Positions 36,728-46,102 of a stretch of DNA of 64,000 bases are shown here, piece by piece. The notes below the pieces were generated by a model. The model did not search any database, was not told where the DNA came from, and worked only from the letters and a program-made list of their open reading frames with translations. The position numbers and the translations under genes are program-made. Each line of letters opens with the position of its first letter. The first letter of the stretch is position 1. The DNA is from Pedobacter planticolens (GTDB lineage: Bacteria > Bacteroidota > Bacteroidia > Sphingobacteriales > Sphingobacteriaceae), in contig NZ_WNXD01000001.1 of the NCBI RefSeq assembly GCF_014172375.1, positions 1,364,001-1,428,000 on the forward strand, given 5' to 3'.

Positions 36728-38116
36728 ATGAATATCAAGTTTCGCTTAACCATCATGAGTTTCATGCAATTTTTTGTGTGGGGTGCATGGCTTATTACAA
36801 TTGCTAATTATTGGTTTGGTACTAAACAATGGGATGGAGCACAATTCGGCTTAATTTTCGCAACTATGGGTTTTGCATCTCTATTTATGCCAACTATTAC
36901 CGGAATAATAGCAGATAAGTGGATAAATGCTGAAAAATTGTATGGAATACTTCATATCCTATATGCAGCCACACTTTTTTATATCCCCCAAGTAGAAACT
37001 CCTACTGAATTTTTCTGGGTTATATTTTTAGCAATGTGCTTTTATATGCCGACAATTTCACTAAGCAATTCTATTTCTTATACCACCTTAAAGTCTGGCA
37101 ATTTAGATGTCGTTAAAAATTTTCCTCCCATTAGAGTTTGGGGCACAGTAGGTTTTATAGCAGCCATGTGGATTACCAATTTAACAGGAAGTAAAGCAAA
37201 TGCAAATCAATTTTATATTGCTGGTATTTCTGCTTTGGGACTTGGTCTTTATGCATTCTCTTTACCTAAATGTCCACCTTCTAAATTATTGGAAGAAAAA
37301 TCTACTTTATCTCAAAAATTTGGACTAGATGCTTTTAAGCTATTTGCCGATTATAAAATGGCCTTGTTTTTTGTATTTTCTATGTTTTTAGGTGGAGCTT
37401 TACAATTAACAAATGCTTATGGTGATGTATTTTTAGATGAATTTAAGTTGTTTCCAATTTACGCTGAATCATTTGTAATTAAATACTCAACTATCATCAT
37501 GTCTATTTCTCAGGTATCTGAGACTCTATTTATTCTGGCTATTCCATTCTTTTTAAAACGATTTGGAATTAAAAGAGTAATGGTTATTGCCATGTTAGCA
37601 TGGGTTTTCCGCTTCGGTTTATTTGCTTATGGTGATCCAGCAGGAAACTTATGGATGATTATATTTTCGTGTGTTGTTTATGGAATGGCGTTTGATTTCT
37701 TTAACATTTCAGGATCTTTATTCGTAGAAACTTCTACTACAGCAAAAACACGTTCATCTGCTCAAGGCTTATTTATGATGATGACAAATGGATTTGGTGC
37801 AGTTTTAGGAAGTGTGGTTTCTGGCTGGATGATCCAAAAATATTTCACAAAAGCGTACACAAATATCCAATCGCTTGCCGAGCATGTTGGATCTACAGCA
37901 AATGATAAACACTTACTCAAATTTTTAGGTGATAAAGGAATAAATGTATTAGAAAATGGAGATTTAAGTAGAGCATTAGATGTAAAAGATTGGCATAATA
38001 TCTGGCTTTCTTTCACCATTTATGCATTAGTTATTACTGTACTTTTCATGATTTTCTTTAAACACAAGCATAATAGAGCTGAAGTAGAGGCAATAGAAGC
38101 AATCAGTCATCATTAA
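36728..38116 (+). CDS. nucleoside permease (MFS, NupG family)
   Basis: 462 aa, twelve helices. The N-terminus (FMQFFVWGAWLITIANYWF) and the PPIRVWGTVGFIAAMW segment match the nucleoside:H+ symporter family typified by NupG. Compared with E. coli NupG (418 aa) there is an extra loop of about 40 residues before the last helix. It imports purine or pyrimidine nucleosides across the inner membrane. The DUF3667 gene follows by 24 nt. Confidence 0.88.
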   Translation: MNIKFRLTIMSFMQFFVWGAWLITIANYWFGTKQWDGAQFGLIFATMGFASLFMPTITGIIADKWINAEKLYGILHILYAATLFYIPQVETPTEFFWVIFLAMCFYMPTISLSNSISYTTLKSGNLDVVKNFPPIRVWGTVGFIAAMWITNLTGSKANANQFYIAGISALGLGLYAFSLPKCPPSKLLEEKSTLSQKFGLDAFKLFADYKMALFFVFSMFLGGALQLTNAYGDVFLDEFKLFPIYAESFVIKYSTIIMSISQVSETLFILAIPFFLKRFGIKRVMVIAMLAWVFRFGLFAYGDPAGNLWMIIFSCVVYGMAFDFFNISGSLFVETSTTAKTRSSAQGLFMMMTNGFGAVLGSVVSGWMIQKYFTKAYTNIQSLAEHVGSTANDKHLLKFLGDKGINVLENGDLSRALDVKDWHNIWLSFTIYALVITVLFMIFFKHKHNRAEVEAIEAISHH

Positions 38117-38140
38117 AAATTAAAAATTTCCCTTAGATAG

Positions 38141-39241
38141 ATGTCATCCGTAAAACATAGAAAAGAAAAAGATTGCCTTAATTGTGGCCATATAGTAGAA
38201 GAAAAATTTTGTACACATTGTGGACAAGAAAATATTGTTACCAAGGAAGATGCTTTTCACATGGTGACACATGCAATAGCAGATTATTTTCATTTTGAAC
38301 ATAAATTCTTCGGAACTATTGGGCCATTATTATTAAAACCTGGCAAACTAACCAAAGAATACGTTGCGGGGAAAAGAATGGCTTCCATCCACCCTATTCG
38401 TTTATATATTTTTATCAGTATTGTTTTCTTTTTAGTTATTCTTAGTGGTAATAAACCTGAAAAGGAAGAGGTCGAAGAAAAGAGTCCTACTTCGACAAAC
38501 AAAACTCTTTCTCCTAAAGAAATTGACAGTTTGCAAGCAGAAAAGATTAAAGGTGTAGAAGAAGCGATGAAATATGTGCCAATAAAAGGTGCAGTAAGGG
38601 ATAGCATCATAAGAGCAGCAAAAGAAGACATCAAAAAAGATAGCAGTAAAAGCAACACAGACATTAATTTATTAACTGGAAAGAAAAAGAGATGGAATAA
38701 AAGCTATTGGGTTACAAAAGATACTACTGTAGTTGAATATGAAAAACACCAACTGGCTTTACCAAAAGATAAAAGAGATGGATTTATTAAACATTACATT
38801 AATAAAAGAAGTTTAGAACTAAATCAATACCCAAATCCAGTAGAAAAATTAAAAGAAGATTTATTGCATAATATCCCAAAAATGATGTTTTTGCTACTTC
38901 CAATGTTTGCACTTATTTTAAAACTGGTTTATATTAATAAGAATAAATATTATTATGAGCATCTTATTTATTCATTTCATTTGCACTCGGCTATATTTTT
39001 AAGTGTGCTGGCAACTATTCTTTTGAAATGGCTATTTGGCTTTGTATATGATATTAGCGGTTGGCTGGCTTTCTTCTGTACGATTTATATTATTTGGTAT
39101 ATCTATCGCTCGTTAAGAACATTTTATGGCAGTACGAGATGGATAACTATCCTTAAAATATTTTTCCTAAGTTTTGCCTATACTATTGTATTTACATTTT
39201 GTTTCTTAATAATTATTGCGGTTAGCTTTGTAATGATTTAA
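38141..39241 (+). CDS. DUF3667 family protein with N-terminal zinc ribbon
   Basis: 366 aa. A CxxC-x(9-12)-CxxC zinc ribbon (CLNCGH and FCTHCGQEN) starts at about residue 12, followed by the DUF3667 region (FFGTIGPLLLKPGKLTKEYVAGKR) and a helix near residue 85-100. A charged cytoplasmic or periplasmic segment spans about 110-245, then four hydrophobic helices near the C-terminus. Function unknown; these proteins are common in Bacteroidota. A strong terminator follows. Confidence 0.88.
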   Translation: MSSVKHRKEKDCLNCGHIVEEKFCTHCGQENIVTKEDAFHMVTHAIADYFHFEHKFFGTIGPLLLKPGKLTKEYVAGKRMASIHPIRLYIFISIVFFLVILSGNKPEKEEVEEKSPTSTNKTLSPKEIDSLQAEKIKGVEEAMKYVPIKGAVRDSIIRAAKEDIKKDSSKSNTDINLLTGKKKRWNKSYWVTKDTTVVEYEKHQLALPKDKRDGFIKHYINKRSLELNQYPNPVEKLKEDLLHNIPKMMFLLLPMFALILKLVYINKNKYYYEHLIYSFHLHSAIFLSVLATILLKWLFGFVYDISGWLAFFCTIYIIWYIYRSLRTFYGSTRWITILKIFFLSFAYTIVFTFCFLIIIAVSFVMI

Positions 39242-39255
39242 AAAAATTGAGTTAT

Positions 39256-39293
39256 AAAAAAGCCGATACTAACGAATTAGTATCGGCTTTTTT
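39256..39293. terminator. bidirectional terminator between the DUF3667 gene and gltA
   Basis: 17-bp stem (39256-39272 and 39277-39293) with core AAGCCGATACTAA and a CGAA loop, bounded by A-run and T-run, so it works on both strands. It serves the convergent DUF3667 gene and gltA. Confidence 0.93.
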
Positions 39294-39311
39294 ATTGGAA
39301 TATTGTTTTAG

Positions 39312-40598
39312 TTATCTTTTGTTAATCTCTACAAAGTTCATATCTACATCACCAACATATACTTGACGAGGACGACCGATTGGTTCTTTGTTCTCATGCA
39401 TTTCTTTCCATTGTGCAATCCATCCTGGTAAGCGACCTAAAGCAAATAGCACTGTAAACATATCCGTAGGGAAGCCTAATGCTCTGTAAATGATACCAGA
39501 ATAAAAATCTACGTTTGGATATAACTTACGGTCTATAAAATAAGGATCACTTAATGCTGCTTCTTCTAGTTTTTTAGCAATCTCTAATACTGGATCATTA
39601 ATACCTAATTTTTCTAAAATATCATCGCAAGCTTTTTTAATAATTTTAGCTCTTGGATCGAAGTTTTTATACACACGGTGACCAAATCCCATCATACGGA
39701 ATGGATCATTTTTATCTTTTGCTTTATTAATCCATTTTTCAGTATCGCCACCATCTTCTTTAATTAATTCAAGCATTTCGATAACAGCCTGATTAGCGCC
39801 ACCATGCAGTGGACCCCATAAAGCAGAAATACCAGCAGAAACTGATGCATATAAATTACAATCTGAAGAACCTACCATTCTCACTGTAGAAGCTGAACAG
39901 TTCTGCTCATGATCTGCGTGTAGAATTAACAATGTATTCATTGCACTCACTACAACAGGGTCAATTTCAATTTCTTCTGTACGTTGACCAAAAATCATAT
40001 TCATGAAATTGGTTACATAATCGTATTTATTTTTAGGATAGATAAGTGGATGTCCTAATGATTTTTTATAAATAAAAGATACAATCGTAGGGAATTTAGC
40101 CAGCAATTTAATCATCGTTAAATTCATTTCTTCTTTTGAAGAATTTGCATTTAATGATTCTGGATAAAATGTAGATAAAGAACAAACTAACGAAGCCAAT
40201 TGTGCCATTGGATGAGATTTAGAAGGATAACCATCTAAAAATTTCTTCATATCCTCATGAATTAGCGTATGTCTGCTAATTTCATTTTGAAAACTTTCTA
40301 ATTCTTCTTCTTTTGGTAGTACGCCATATATCAACAAGTAAACAACTTCTAAAAAAGTAGATTTCTCTGCTAATTGTTCAATAGGATAACCGCGATACTT
40401 TAAAACACCCAATTCTCCATCTAAAAAAGTAATCGCACTTTTTGTAGATCCTGTATTTTTATAGCCTAAATCTAGTGTAATATGACCTGTAAGATCTCTT
40501 AATTTTGAAATATCGATGGCTTTCTCACCTTCTGTTCCAGTAATAACTGGAAACTCATACGTTTTACCGCCTATCTTAATTTCTGCAATATCTGACAT
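39312..40598 (-). CDS. gltA: citrate synthase (type II)
   Basis: 428 aa. Active-site regions: LWGPLHGGANQAV, FGHRVYKNFDPRA and YPNVDFYSG carrying the catalytic His, His and Asp. The length and N-terminal domain fit the hexameric, NADH-sensitive type of Gram-negative bacteria. It condenses oxaloacetate and acetyl-CoA to start the TCA cycle. Monocistronic, with promoter box and terminator visible. Confidence 0.97.
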   Translation of the reverse strand: MSDIAEIKIGGKTYEFPVITGTEGEKAIDISKLRDLTGHITLDLGYKNTGSTKSAITFLDGELGVLKYRGYPIEQLAEKSTFLEVVYLLIYGVLPKEEELESFQNEISRHTLIHEDMKKFLDGYPSKSHPMAQLASLVCSLSTFYPESLNANSSKEEMNLTMIKLLAKFPTIVSFIYKKSLGHPLIYPKNKYDYVTNFMNMIFGQRTEEIEIDPVVVSAMNTLLILHADHEQNCSASTVRMVGSSDCNLYASVSAGISALWGPLHGGANQAVIEMLELIKEDGGDTEKWINKAKDKNDPFRMMGFGHRVYKNFDPRAKIIKKACDDILEKLGINDPVLEIAKKLEEAALSDPYFIDRKLYPNVDFYSGIIYRALGFPTDMFTVLFALGRLPGWIAQWKEMHENKEPIGRPRQVYVGDVDMNFVEINKR

Positions 40599-40621
40599 AT
40601 ATTTTATAATTTATATAATAA

Positions 40622-40629
40622 CAAAAATA
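40622..40629 (-). promoter_or_regulatory. -7 promoter box for gltA
   Basis: Minus-strand TATTTTTG matches TAnnTTTG, 23 nt before the gltA ATG; predicted leader about 17 nt. Confidence 0.5.
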
Positions 40630-40725
40630 GTTAATCTGTTTCTAAAATTCGACTTTTAAACCTAACAATGCTGTTAAATTGATGTTAATTCTTGGCAAAA
40701 AACACATCAATATTAGCTTTTAAAA

Positions 40726-41265
40726 TTATTTGGCTTTAATTTCCTCAACAACCGCACCGCACTCCATCATTTCGCTTCCATAATATGGATTTTGAATTTT
40801 CTTCTCTGAAGCCAACCAATCACCGCCATCACCTTTGTTAGCCATTGGACAATGTTGAATAAATATAGTTCCTGAACTTAGTTCTGCATGTTTAAACAAT
40901 GCAATGACATCAGAACTCAATGCGGTAAATTCTTTACGCTGTGTTACAATATCTTTAGCATTTTCGATTTTATGAGCCGTAACAGCAGTATTTTCGCAAC
41001 CACTATAGGTTATAAGTTCGGCCGCTAAAGCTTTTGAAGCAGTTTGTGCATCTGTTAATTTTGAAGCTACCAAAGCATCTTTTAAATTAATATAACTACT
41101 ATAGATACTTTGTAATTTTGCATCTTTAAAGTTAATGTTTGTGGCGGCAACTACTTCTGTTTTATGAGTAGTACTATCTTTAGACTCGGTAGATTTGTTT
41201 GAAGTATTAGTGCAAGCCATCAATACTGATAAAGCTGCAACTCCAAAATATTGTTTTGTTTTCAT
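40726..41265 (-). CDS. DUF3347 lipoprotein, putative metal-binding
   Basis: 179 aa. The N-terminus ends in LMACT, a lipobox, so it is a lipoprotein. The DUF3347 domain covers about 50-176, with FIQHCPMANKG and a later MMECGAVVEE, giving Cys, His and Met positions suited to copper or other soft metals. DUF3347 often forms part of CusB-type efflux adaptors; here it stands alone with no efflux genes adjacent, so metal storage or sensing is inference. Confidence 0.85.
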   Translation of the reverse strand: MKTKQYFGVAALSVLMACTNTSNKSTESKDSTTHKTEVVAATNINFKDAKLQSIYSSYINLKDALVASKLTDAQTASKALAAELITYSGCENTAVTAHKIENAKDIVTQRKEFTALSSDVIALFKHAELSSGTIFIQHCPMANKGDGGDWLASEKKIQNPYYGSEMMECGAVVEEIKAK

Positions 41266-41363
41266 TTGTATTTGGTTCTTTTATTGGCTAATTCTTTATA
41301 ATTAACCAGATAATTTCATAGATTTTGTTTTTTGCTCAAAATAGCATTTATAATTTTAAAATA

Positions 41364-41395
41364 ACAAAAAAAGCCCTCGAAATTCGAGGGCTTTT
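41364..41395 (-). terminator. terminator of the outer-membrane beta-barrel gene
   Basis: 11-bp stem AAAAGCCCTCG / CGAGGGCTTTT (41369-41379 and 41385-41395) followed on the minus strand by seven T. Lies 19 nt after the stop of the 41415-41909 gene. Confidence 0.9.
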
Positions 41396-41414
41396 AAAGA
41401 AAATTAGATTTTAA

Positions 41415-41909
41415 TTATAATTTAAAACCGTAAGCTAAACGTATACCAGCATAACCTATGCTACCATTGTTTGAATATCCTTCATATTTAGCAGCTAAAT
41501 CTAAACCATTACTCCATGAATAACCAATAGCTGGAGAATAAACAAAAGAAGTTCCAGTATTATCACCTACTGAAAATGCCGCCCCTGCCTCTGCCAATCC
41601 ATAAGCTCCAGAACCAGAATCGTTAAAGAAATATTTTAGCCCAGCTTTAACAGGAATAAAACCAAAATTTAAATCTGTATCTTTAATTGCAATATTTGTA
41701 TAACCTGCTGTTATTGGCACAGATAATTGCTTATCGATATCAAATTGATAACGTAAATCACCACCTATTGCAAGACCAGTCCCACTAGAAGTTCCAGCAC
41801 CTACATTTAACCCAATACCGAATTTCGGAGATTGTGCCTTAACATTAACTGAGAAAAATAAAGCTACTACAGCTACTGCAGAAGCTAAGAGTTTTGTAGA
41901 GTTTTTCAT
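41415..41909 (-). CDS. small outer-membrane beta-barrel protein
   Basis: 164 aa with signal peptide ending VNVKAQ (residues 1-25). The mature part alternates hydrophobic and polar residues (LRYQFDIDKQLSVPITAGYTN, GLKYFFNDSG), typical of an eight-stranded OmpW/OmpX-like barrel, and ends with a C-terminal aromatic-rich strand (RLAYGFKL). Function unknown. Monocistronic. The 169-nt upstream gap shows no clear -7 box. Confidence 0.8.
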   Translation of the reverse strand: MKNSTKLLASAVAVVALFFSVNVKAQSPKFGIGLNVGAGTSSGTGLAIGGDLRYQFDIDKQLSVPITAGYTNIAIKDTDLNFGFIPVKAGLKYFFNDSGSGAYGLAEAGAAFSVGDNTGTSFVYSPAIGYSWSNGLDLAAKYEGYSNNGSIGYAGIRLAYGFKL

Positions 41910-42078
41910 TTTTTAAAATACTTTGGTTAAGTTTAATTGTAATCAGGCTTTATTGCCTAATTATTCTAATTTAAACAAATTGCATGCCATGAGTCAAAAA
42001 GAAAAACCGAATAGTTAATAACATATTAACATTTTATAGATTTTAAATCTATAAAAATCACCTAGTTAACTAAATTTT

Positions 42079-42693
42079 CTACAGCTTATTTTCCCAAATT
42101 TTAAGTTCATTTAGGCTAAAATGATAATTGACAGTTACACCTTTATGTTCACCATCTACTACATCACCTTCACCACTTTTACGCCGAAAACGTCTGTTGT
42201 CTTTTTCTTGTTGCCATATTGGTTTTAGTTCTGAAACCAAACGATAATAGTAGCGCTCTTCATCATAAGGAATAATACATGGTCGATTTAGTACTACCCA
42301 AAAAATAAAGATTTGTAATTTATCAGATTTCTCTAACTCAAAATAACGTAGCAAATCGCTCAGATTTAAGGCAACAGTTTCAGAAGGTTTTAATCCGCTT
42401 TGCGGGATGAATTTTTCTACACTCATAAAAGTACGTTGCTGAACTTTTACTTCGATATAAAACGTAACTCCATTTTTTGTTTCAACTTTAACATCTGGAT
42501 AACCTTTTTCGGTTGTTTTACTAGCGCTAAAAACAGTTGAAGAATTGATGTGATGAATTAGTTTTTGTTCGAAATGTTCTGAAAAATTGACATCCTTCTC
42601 AAATACATAAGTCATTTTACTAATACTATCACAGGGAGTTGGGCAAACTTTGCAATTAAACACATTCGGACTTATTTGCAAGTAAGATTCCAT
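42079..42693 (-). CDS. putative type II restriction endonuclease (PD-(D/E)XK)
   Basis: 204 aa. A PD-x13-EVK arrangement (Pro66-Asp67, Glu81, Lys83) with beta-strand-like YPDVKVE and YIEVKVQQ is the core of the PD-(D/E)XK nuclease fold. The N-terminus has C14-x2-C17-x3-C21, a possible metal site. No known family with a defined recognition site is evident to me. It begins 4 nt after the DNA adenine methylase stop, the arrangement of a restriction-modification pair in which the methylase is translated first. Specificity cannot be predicted. Confidence 0.7.
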   Translation of the reverse strand: MESYLQISPNVFNCKVCPTPCDSISKMTYVFEKDVNFSEHFEQKLIHHINSSTVFSASKTTEKGYPDVKVETKNGVTFYIEVKVQQRTFMSVEKFIPQSGLKPSETVALNLSDLLRYFELEKSDKLQIFIFWVVLNRPCIIPYDEERYYYRLVSELKPIWQQEKDNRRFRRKSGEGDVVDGEHKGVTVNYHFSLNELKIWENKL

Positions 42694-42697
42694 TTAA

Positions 42698-43825
42698 TTA
42701 ATAATTGGTTATGATTAAATGAGTGGCATCTCTATTATTTCTACCACGAACATTATAGGTATAGCTCTTACTAAAAGTTGTAATTTTCACTTTAGAGTGA
42801 GTATATATTTTGCGAATAAATTCTGTTTCTTTAATTACAACCATCCATTTTGCTGGGTTTTGAATAAGAAATGTCGCTAATCGTTGTTGATCGCTTTGCG
42901 TAAAAGCACTTTGATCGTATTCTGAAAATTCGCTATCGTATGGTGGATCCAAAAAGATAAAGTCAGTAGTTTTTAATTCTAACTGATTTAAAAAAGCTTC
43001 AAAATCTAGATTAAAAATTGATGTATGTTTAAATAACTCTGTAACCTTTACATCAAATATATTTTCAGCCTTTTGGCGAAAATTTTTCCTGTTGTAAGCA
43101 ATGCCCCCATAAGGGATATTAAACTCACCCTTGGCATTAAATCTAAACATCGAACCATAGCAAAATTCTCTTACAAAATACCAGTTAGCAGCTGCTTTAG
43201 CCGGTTTAAGCTGTAAAGTTTGAGTGTATTGTTTGTTTAATAATGCTCTAAAAAAGAGATAAGCTCCACTTCTAATACCAGTTTCAAAATGCGATTTAAG
43301 TTCCTCGTTATTAAAATTTCGTCCTTCCTTTTCGCAAATTCTTTTAATACGCCTAGCTTTATCCGCCATGCTGGCCAATAACATTTTTTTAAATAAATCA
43401 ATATCAATAATAAAATCTTGATTATTGAGCAATAATTCAGCTTTTAAAGCATGAGTTAAATGCACTAATAAAGCATCATTTAATTGATCTGAAGGAATAT
43501 TTTTCTGTATAAAACTGGCAAAGATAATAGCACATTCATTCCACAGTTTTGTGGTAAGATTGCCCAGCTCATCCCAGGCAGTTGCGTAATTAAAAAGCTC
43601 AGTTTTAAATTCCTTATGATCAATTTGTTTATAAAAATTAATTAGATCAGTACTTTTATCATTTATAAACGATTGAACTTTAGGTTGCAACGCAAAAAAC
43701 ACACCTCCACCACCAAAAAACGGCTCAATATATCTATCAAATTCAGGAATAAACTCAGAGAATAAGGCAAACTCACTATACTTTCCACCTGTCCATTTAA
43801 TAATTGGCCGCAATTTGTTATTCAT
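42698..43825 (-). CDS. DNA adenine N6-methyltransferase (D12 class, Dam-like)
   Basis: 375 aa. SAM-binding motif I is FFGGGGVFF (near 36-44) and the catalytic motif IV is DPPY at 293-296, the order of the D12 (alpha-class) adenine methylases such as Dam and M.DpnII. The N-terminal IKWTGGK is the family start. The middle contains an extra approximately 90-residue insertion (residues 85-170) compared with Dam, perhaps part of the target recognition domain. It pairs with the downstream nuclease gene. Confidence 0.9.
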   Translation of the reverse strand: MNNKLRPIIKWTGGKYSEFALFSEFIPEFDRYIEPFFGGGGVFFALQPKVQSFINDKSTDLINFYKQIDHKEFKTELFNYATAWDELGNLTTKLWNECAIIFASFIQKNIPSDQLNDALLVHLTHALKAELLLNNQDFIIDIDLFKKMLLASMADKARRIKRICEKEGRNFNNEELKSHFETGIRSGAYLFFRALLNKQYTQTLQLKPAKAAANWYFVREFCYGSMFRFNAKGEFNIPYGGIAYNRKNFRQKAENIFDVKVTELFKHTSIFNLDFEAFLNQLELKTTDFIFLDPPYDSEFSEYDQSAFTQSDQQRLATFLIQNPAKWMVVIKETEFIRKIYTHSKVKITTFSKSYTYNVRGRNNRDATHLIITNY

Positions 43826-43909
43826 TTAGTATTTATACTTTTAAGGATAGTATTGAGCCTGCAAAAACTCAATTATTCGTGGACGAATATGCAATTATTT
43901 TAAATCAAA

Positions 43910-44827
43910 TTAATGTTGCAGATGATCAATTACGATTTCTTTTAGTTGAATTACATTTTCATCAGCATTTAACCATTTAATTTTTACGCCATCTTTTTCC
44001 ATTTTCCTGAAAAAAGTCATTTGTCGTTTAGCGAATTGACAAATCGCTGTTCCTAATCTTTCTTTAAGCGTAGCATAATCCATTTCATTAGTTAAATAAG
44101 ATGTAATGAATTTATATTCTAAACCATAAAATGTTAACATTTCTTTATCAATTCCTTTTGCCAATAGACTTTCAACTTCTTCTATTAATCCTGTTTTTAG
44201 CCTTTCATTTAATCTATTGATAATTCTTTCTCGCCTTGTTTCCACATCACTTTGTAAACCAATTAGTATAGGATTAATTGTTGGTCTAACAACCTGAACT
44301 AATTCATTGTGCGTTAAATAATCGGCTATTTCTATTGCCCGAATTAAACGTTTTGAAGATGAATAATCAGCATGTAATCTTAATTTTTCTAGATAAGAAT
44401 TTAGCTTTTCTTGTAATTGCTCTTTTGTAAAAGCTTGAATTTCATTCCTTAAAATCTCATTTACCGGAATAGCTGTGTATTCATGGTTTTGCAAAATACT
44501 ATGGATATACATTCCCGTTCCTCCGCAAAGAATTGGTAATTTATTTCTGTCGGATATTTCACTAAACGCAGTATAAAAATCTTCTTTAAACGCATTTACA
44601 TGATATTTTTCTCCAGCTTCTCTGATATTAATTAAATGGTAAGGAATAGTTTTTCCATTCAATTGATATTCATTTAGATCTTTTCCTGTACCAATATCCA
44701 TATCTTTAAATACCTGCCGACTATCTGCACTGATTATCTCACCATTTAATTCATCGGCCAATGCCACTGCTAATTTGGTCTTACCTGATGCCGTTGGCCC
44801 TAAAATAATTAATAAGTTTTCAGACAT
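43910..44827 (-). CDS. miaA: tRNA dimethylallyltransferase
   Basis: 305 aa. P-loop GPTASGKT at 10-17, DSRQVFKDMDIGTGK and GGTGMYIHS are MiaA signatures. It isopentenylates A37 of tRNAs reading UNN codons. Length is normal. Its start lies 2 nt after the stop of the upstream gene, so it is translated from the same message as the two genes before it. Confidence 0.97.
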   Translation of the reverse strand: MSENLLIILGPTASGKTKLAVALADELNGEIISADSRQVFKDMDIGTGKDLNEYQLNGKTIPYHLINIREAGEKYHVNAFKEDFYTAFSEISDRNKLPILCGGTGMYIHSILQNHEYTAIPVNEILRNEIQAFTKEQLQEKLNSYLEKLRLHADYSSSKRLIRAIEIADYLTHNELVQVVRPTINPILIGLQSDVETRRERIINRLNERLKTGLIEEVESLLAKGIDKEMLTFYGLEYKFITSYLTNEMDYATLKERLGTAICQFAKRQMTFFRKMEKDGVKIKWLNADENVIQLKEIVIDHLQH

Positions 44828-44829
44828 GC

Positions 44830-45672
44830 TTAAAATAGTAAGTGATATTTTAAATTACCTGTATTAAATAGTTTAGTATAACCATTTAATGCTAAGAAAT
44901 CGTCCAAATTTAAATTGTTTTGTGCTTCAAAATCCAGCAGTATATTTTTTGGCAAGCGATGAGGAAAATAGCGAACCAACGTTTCATTATTTACATATAA
45001 AAATGCTGGTTCCGTAATTTCACTTACTATAAATCTTAATTTATCATAGCCCTTACCTAACGACCAATCTCTATCGGCATACGTCATTAAGTCATTTAGT
45101 TTGATTTGCTTGGTAAAATGTTTAATCAGTTTGCTTAATCCACCTACAATTGTCAATCCACCCTTAGATGCAAAACGCACTAATTCAGCCGATTGATAGT
45201 TTTCGCCTTTACTTTTCATCGGCCTTGCCTCGCTAAAACTAGCTAAGCCAATTATTTCATGATCAGCTATTAAACCAAAACTATATTTTGCTTTCACATA
45301 ACCTTGTAAATGATTTTCAGTTAAAAAATTACTTGTTTGTTTTTGAGTTAATGTCTCAATTTTAGCTTTACGACCGTGAAAACTTTTATTAAGGCCTAAA
45401 AACGAATAAAGTCGATTTAACACTTGAGTTCTTTTGGCTAACCAAACGTCTTCCCAAAGGTGAATTAATTGGATGTCGTTTTTTTGGTATTTTGCTTGTA
45501 ATGCTATTAATTCTTCTGGGTTGAAGTTATTATCTAATGGCACCAAATGAATTAATACCTGTTTATTACATTCAACAATAAAATAAGGTTCTACTTGAAC
45601 AGTCTGTACCTGATGATGAAAATTTTGTACAGTTAAAAAGAAATCTTCTTGCCAAAAAGAATTTAAACCCAC
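44830..45672 (-). CDS. orphan protein with a phage-type domain (GNAT-like region)
   Basis: 280 aa, no signal or transmembrane segment. The middle and C-terminal part read FLTENHLQGYVKAKYSFGL, then ELVRFASKGGLTIVGGLSKLIKHF and YADRDWSLGKGYDKLRF. I recognise this pattern from phage proteins, often attached to HNH or other homing-type nucleases, where the segment resembles an N-acetyltransferase-like fold. No nuclease domain is visible here. The start is GTG at 45672, overlapping the DUF1801 stop by 10 nt; miaA follows after 2 nt. Function unknown. Confidence 0.65.
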   Translation of the reverse strand: MGLNSFWQEDFFLTVQNFHHQVQTVQVEPYFIVECNKQVLIHLVPLDNNFNPEELIALQAKYQKNDIQLIHLWEDVWLAKRTQVLNRLYSFLGLNKSFHGRKAKIETLTQKQTSNFLTENHLQGYVKAKYSFGLIADHEIIGLASFSEARPMKSKGENYQSAELVRFASKGGLTIVGGLSKLIKHFTKQIKLNDLMTYADRDWSLGKGYDKLRFIVSEITEPAFLYVNNETLVRYFPHRLPKNILLDFEAQNNLNLDDFLALNGYTKLFNTGNLKYHLLF

Positions 45673-46040
45673 CCTTTTTGCTTGTAAATTGTAAATCCTT
45701 TAGCCAATGCATCTGTTATTTGGTCTAGCAATATATCATCTAATTTTTTGATGTGGAAACATGCTTTTCCTTTTAAAAGCTGTAATAAACTTGGATGAAA
45801 AAGACCTTTTGTTTCTGCCTCAGCGTAAACTGGCATGAAATAAAATCCTACGTGTCCTTTTAAAATTTTTACACCAGCAAAATAAACTTCGTCTTTTTTC
45901 CTTCCATCTATATCCACATCTTTCTCACTCCAAAGCTCATAAACTGTGTCACTATTTGTACGAGCCGTAAATCCATTGGCGGTATACGGCTGTAAGGCTG
46001 CTCTAATGGTCTGAAAAATTTCTACAAAATCTGTTTTCAT
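45663..46040 (-). CDS. DUF1801 family protein
   Basis: 125 aa, SufE/YdhG-like alpha-beta fold of the DUF1801 family (VYFAGVKILKGHVGFYFMPVY, GKACFHIKKLDD). The function is not established; relatives are small cytoplasmic proteins. First gene of a three-gene run with the orphan phage-type protein and miaA, coupled by overlap. Start ATG at 46040. Confidence 0.8.
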   Translation of the reverse strand: MKTDFVEIFQTIRAALQPYTANGFTARTNSDTVYELWSEKDVDIDGRKKDEVYFAGVKILKGHVGFYFMPVYAEAETKGLFHPSLLQLLKGKACFHIKKLDDILLDQITDALAKGFTIYKQKGWV

Positions 46041-46102
46041 GGCTCTGGCTTTATCTTGTTAAGAACAACACTAATTTACCACCAATTGTTCATTTAAACA
46101 AT

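Noticed and set aside
38290..38664. 124-residue antisense frame within the DUF3667 gene
   Set aside because: Antisense to a conserved coding sequence with no supporting signal.
44830..45672. Prophage remnant at the phage-type orphan gene
   Set aside because: No integrase, structural or lysis genes and no attachment-site repeats were seen around it; neighbours are housekeeping genes.
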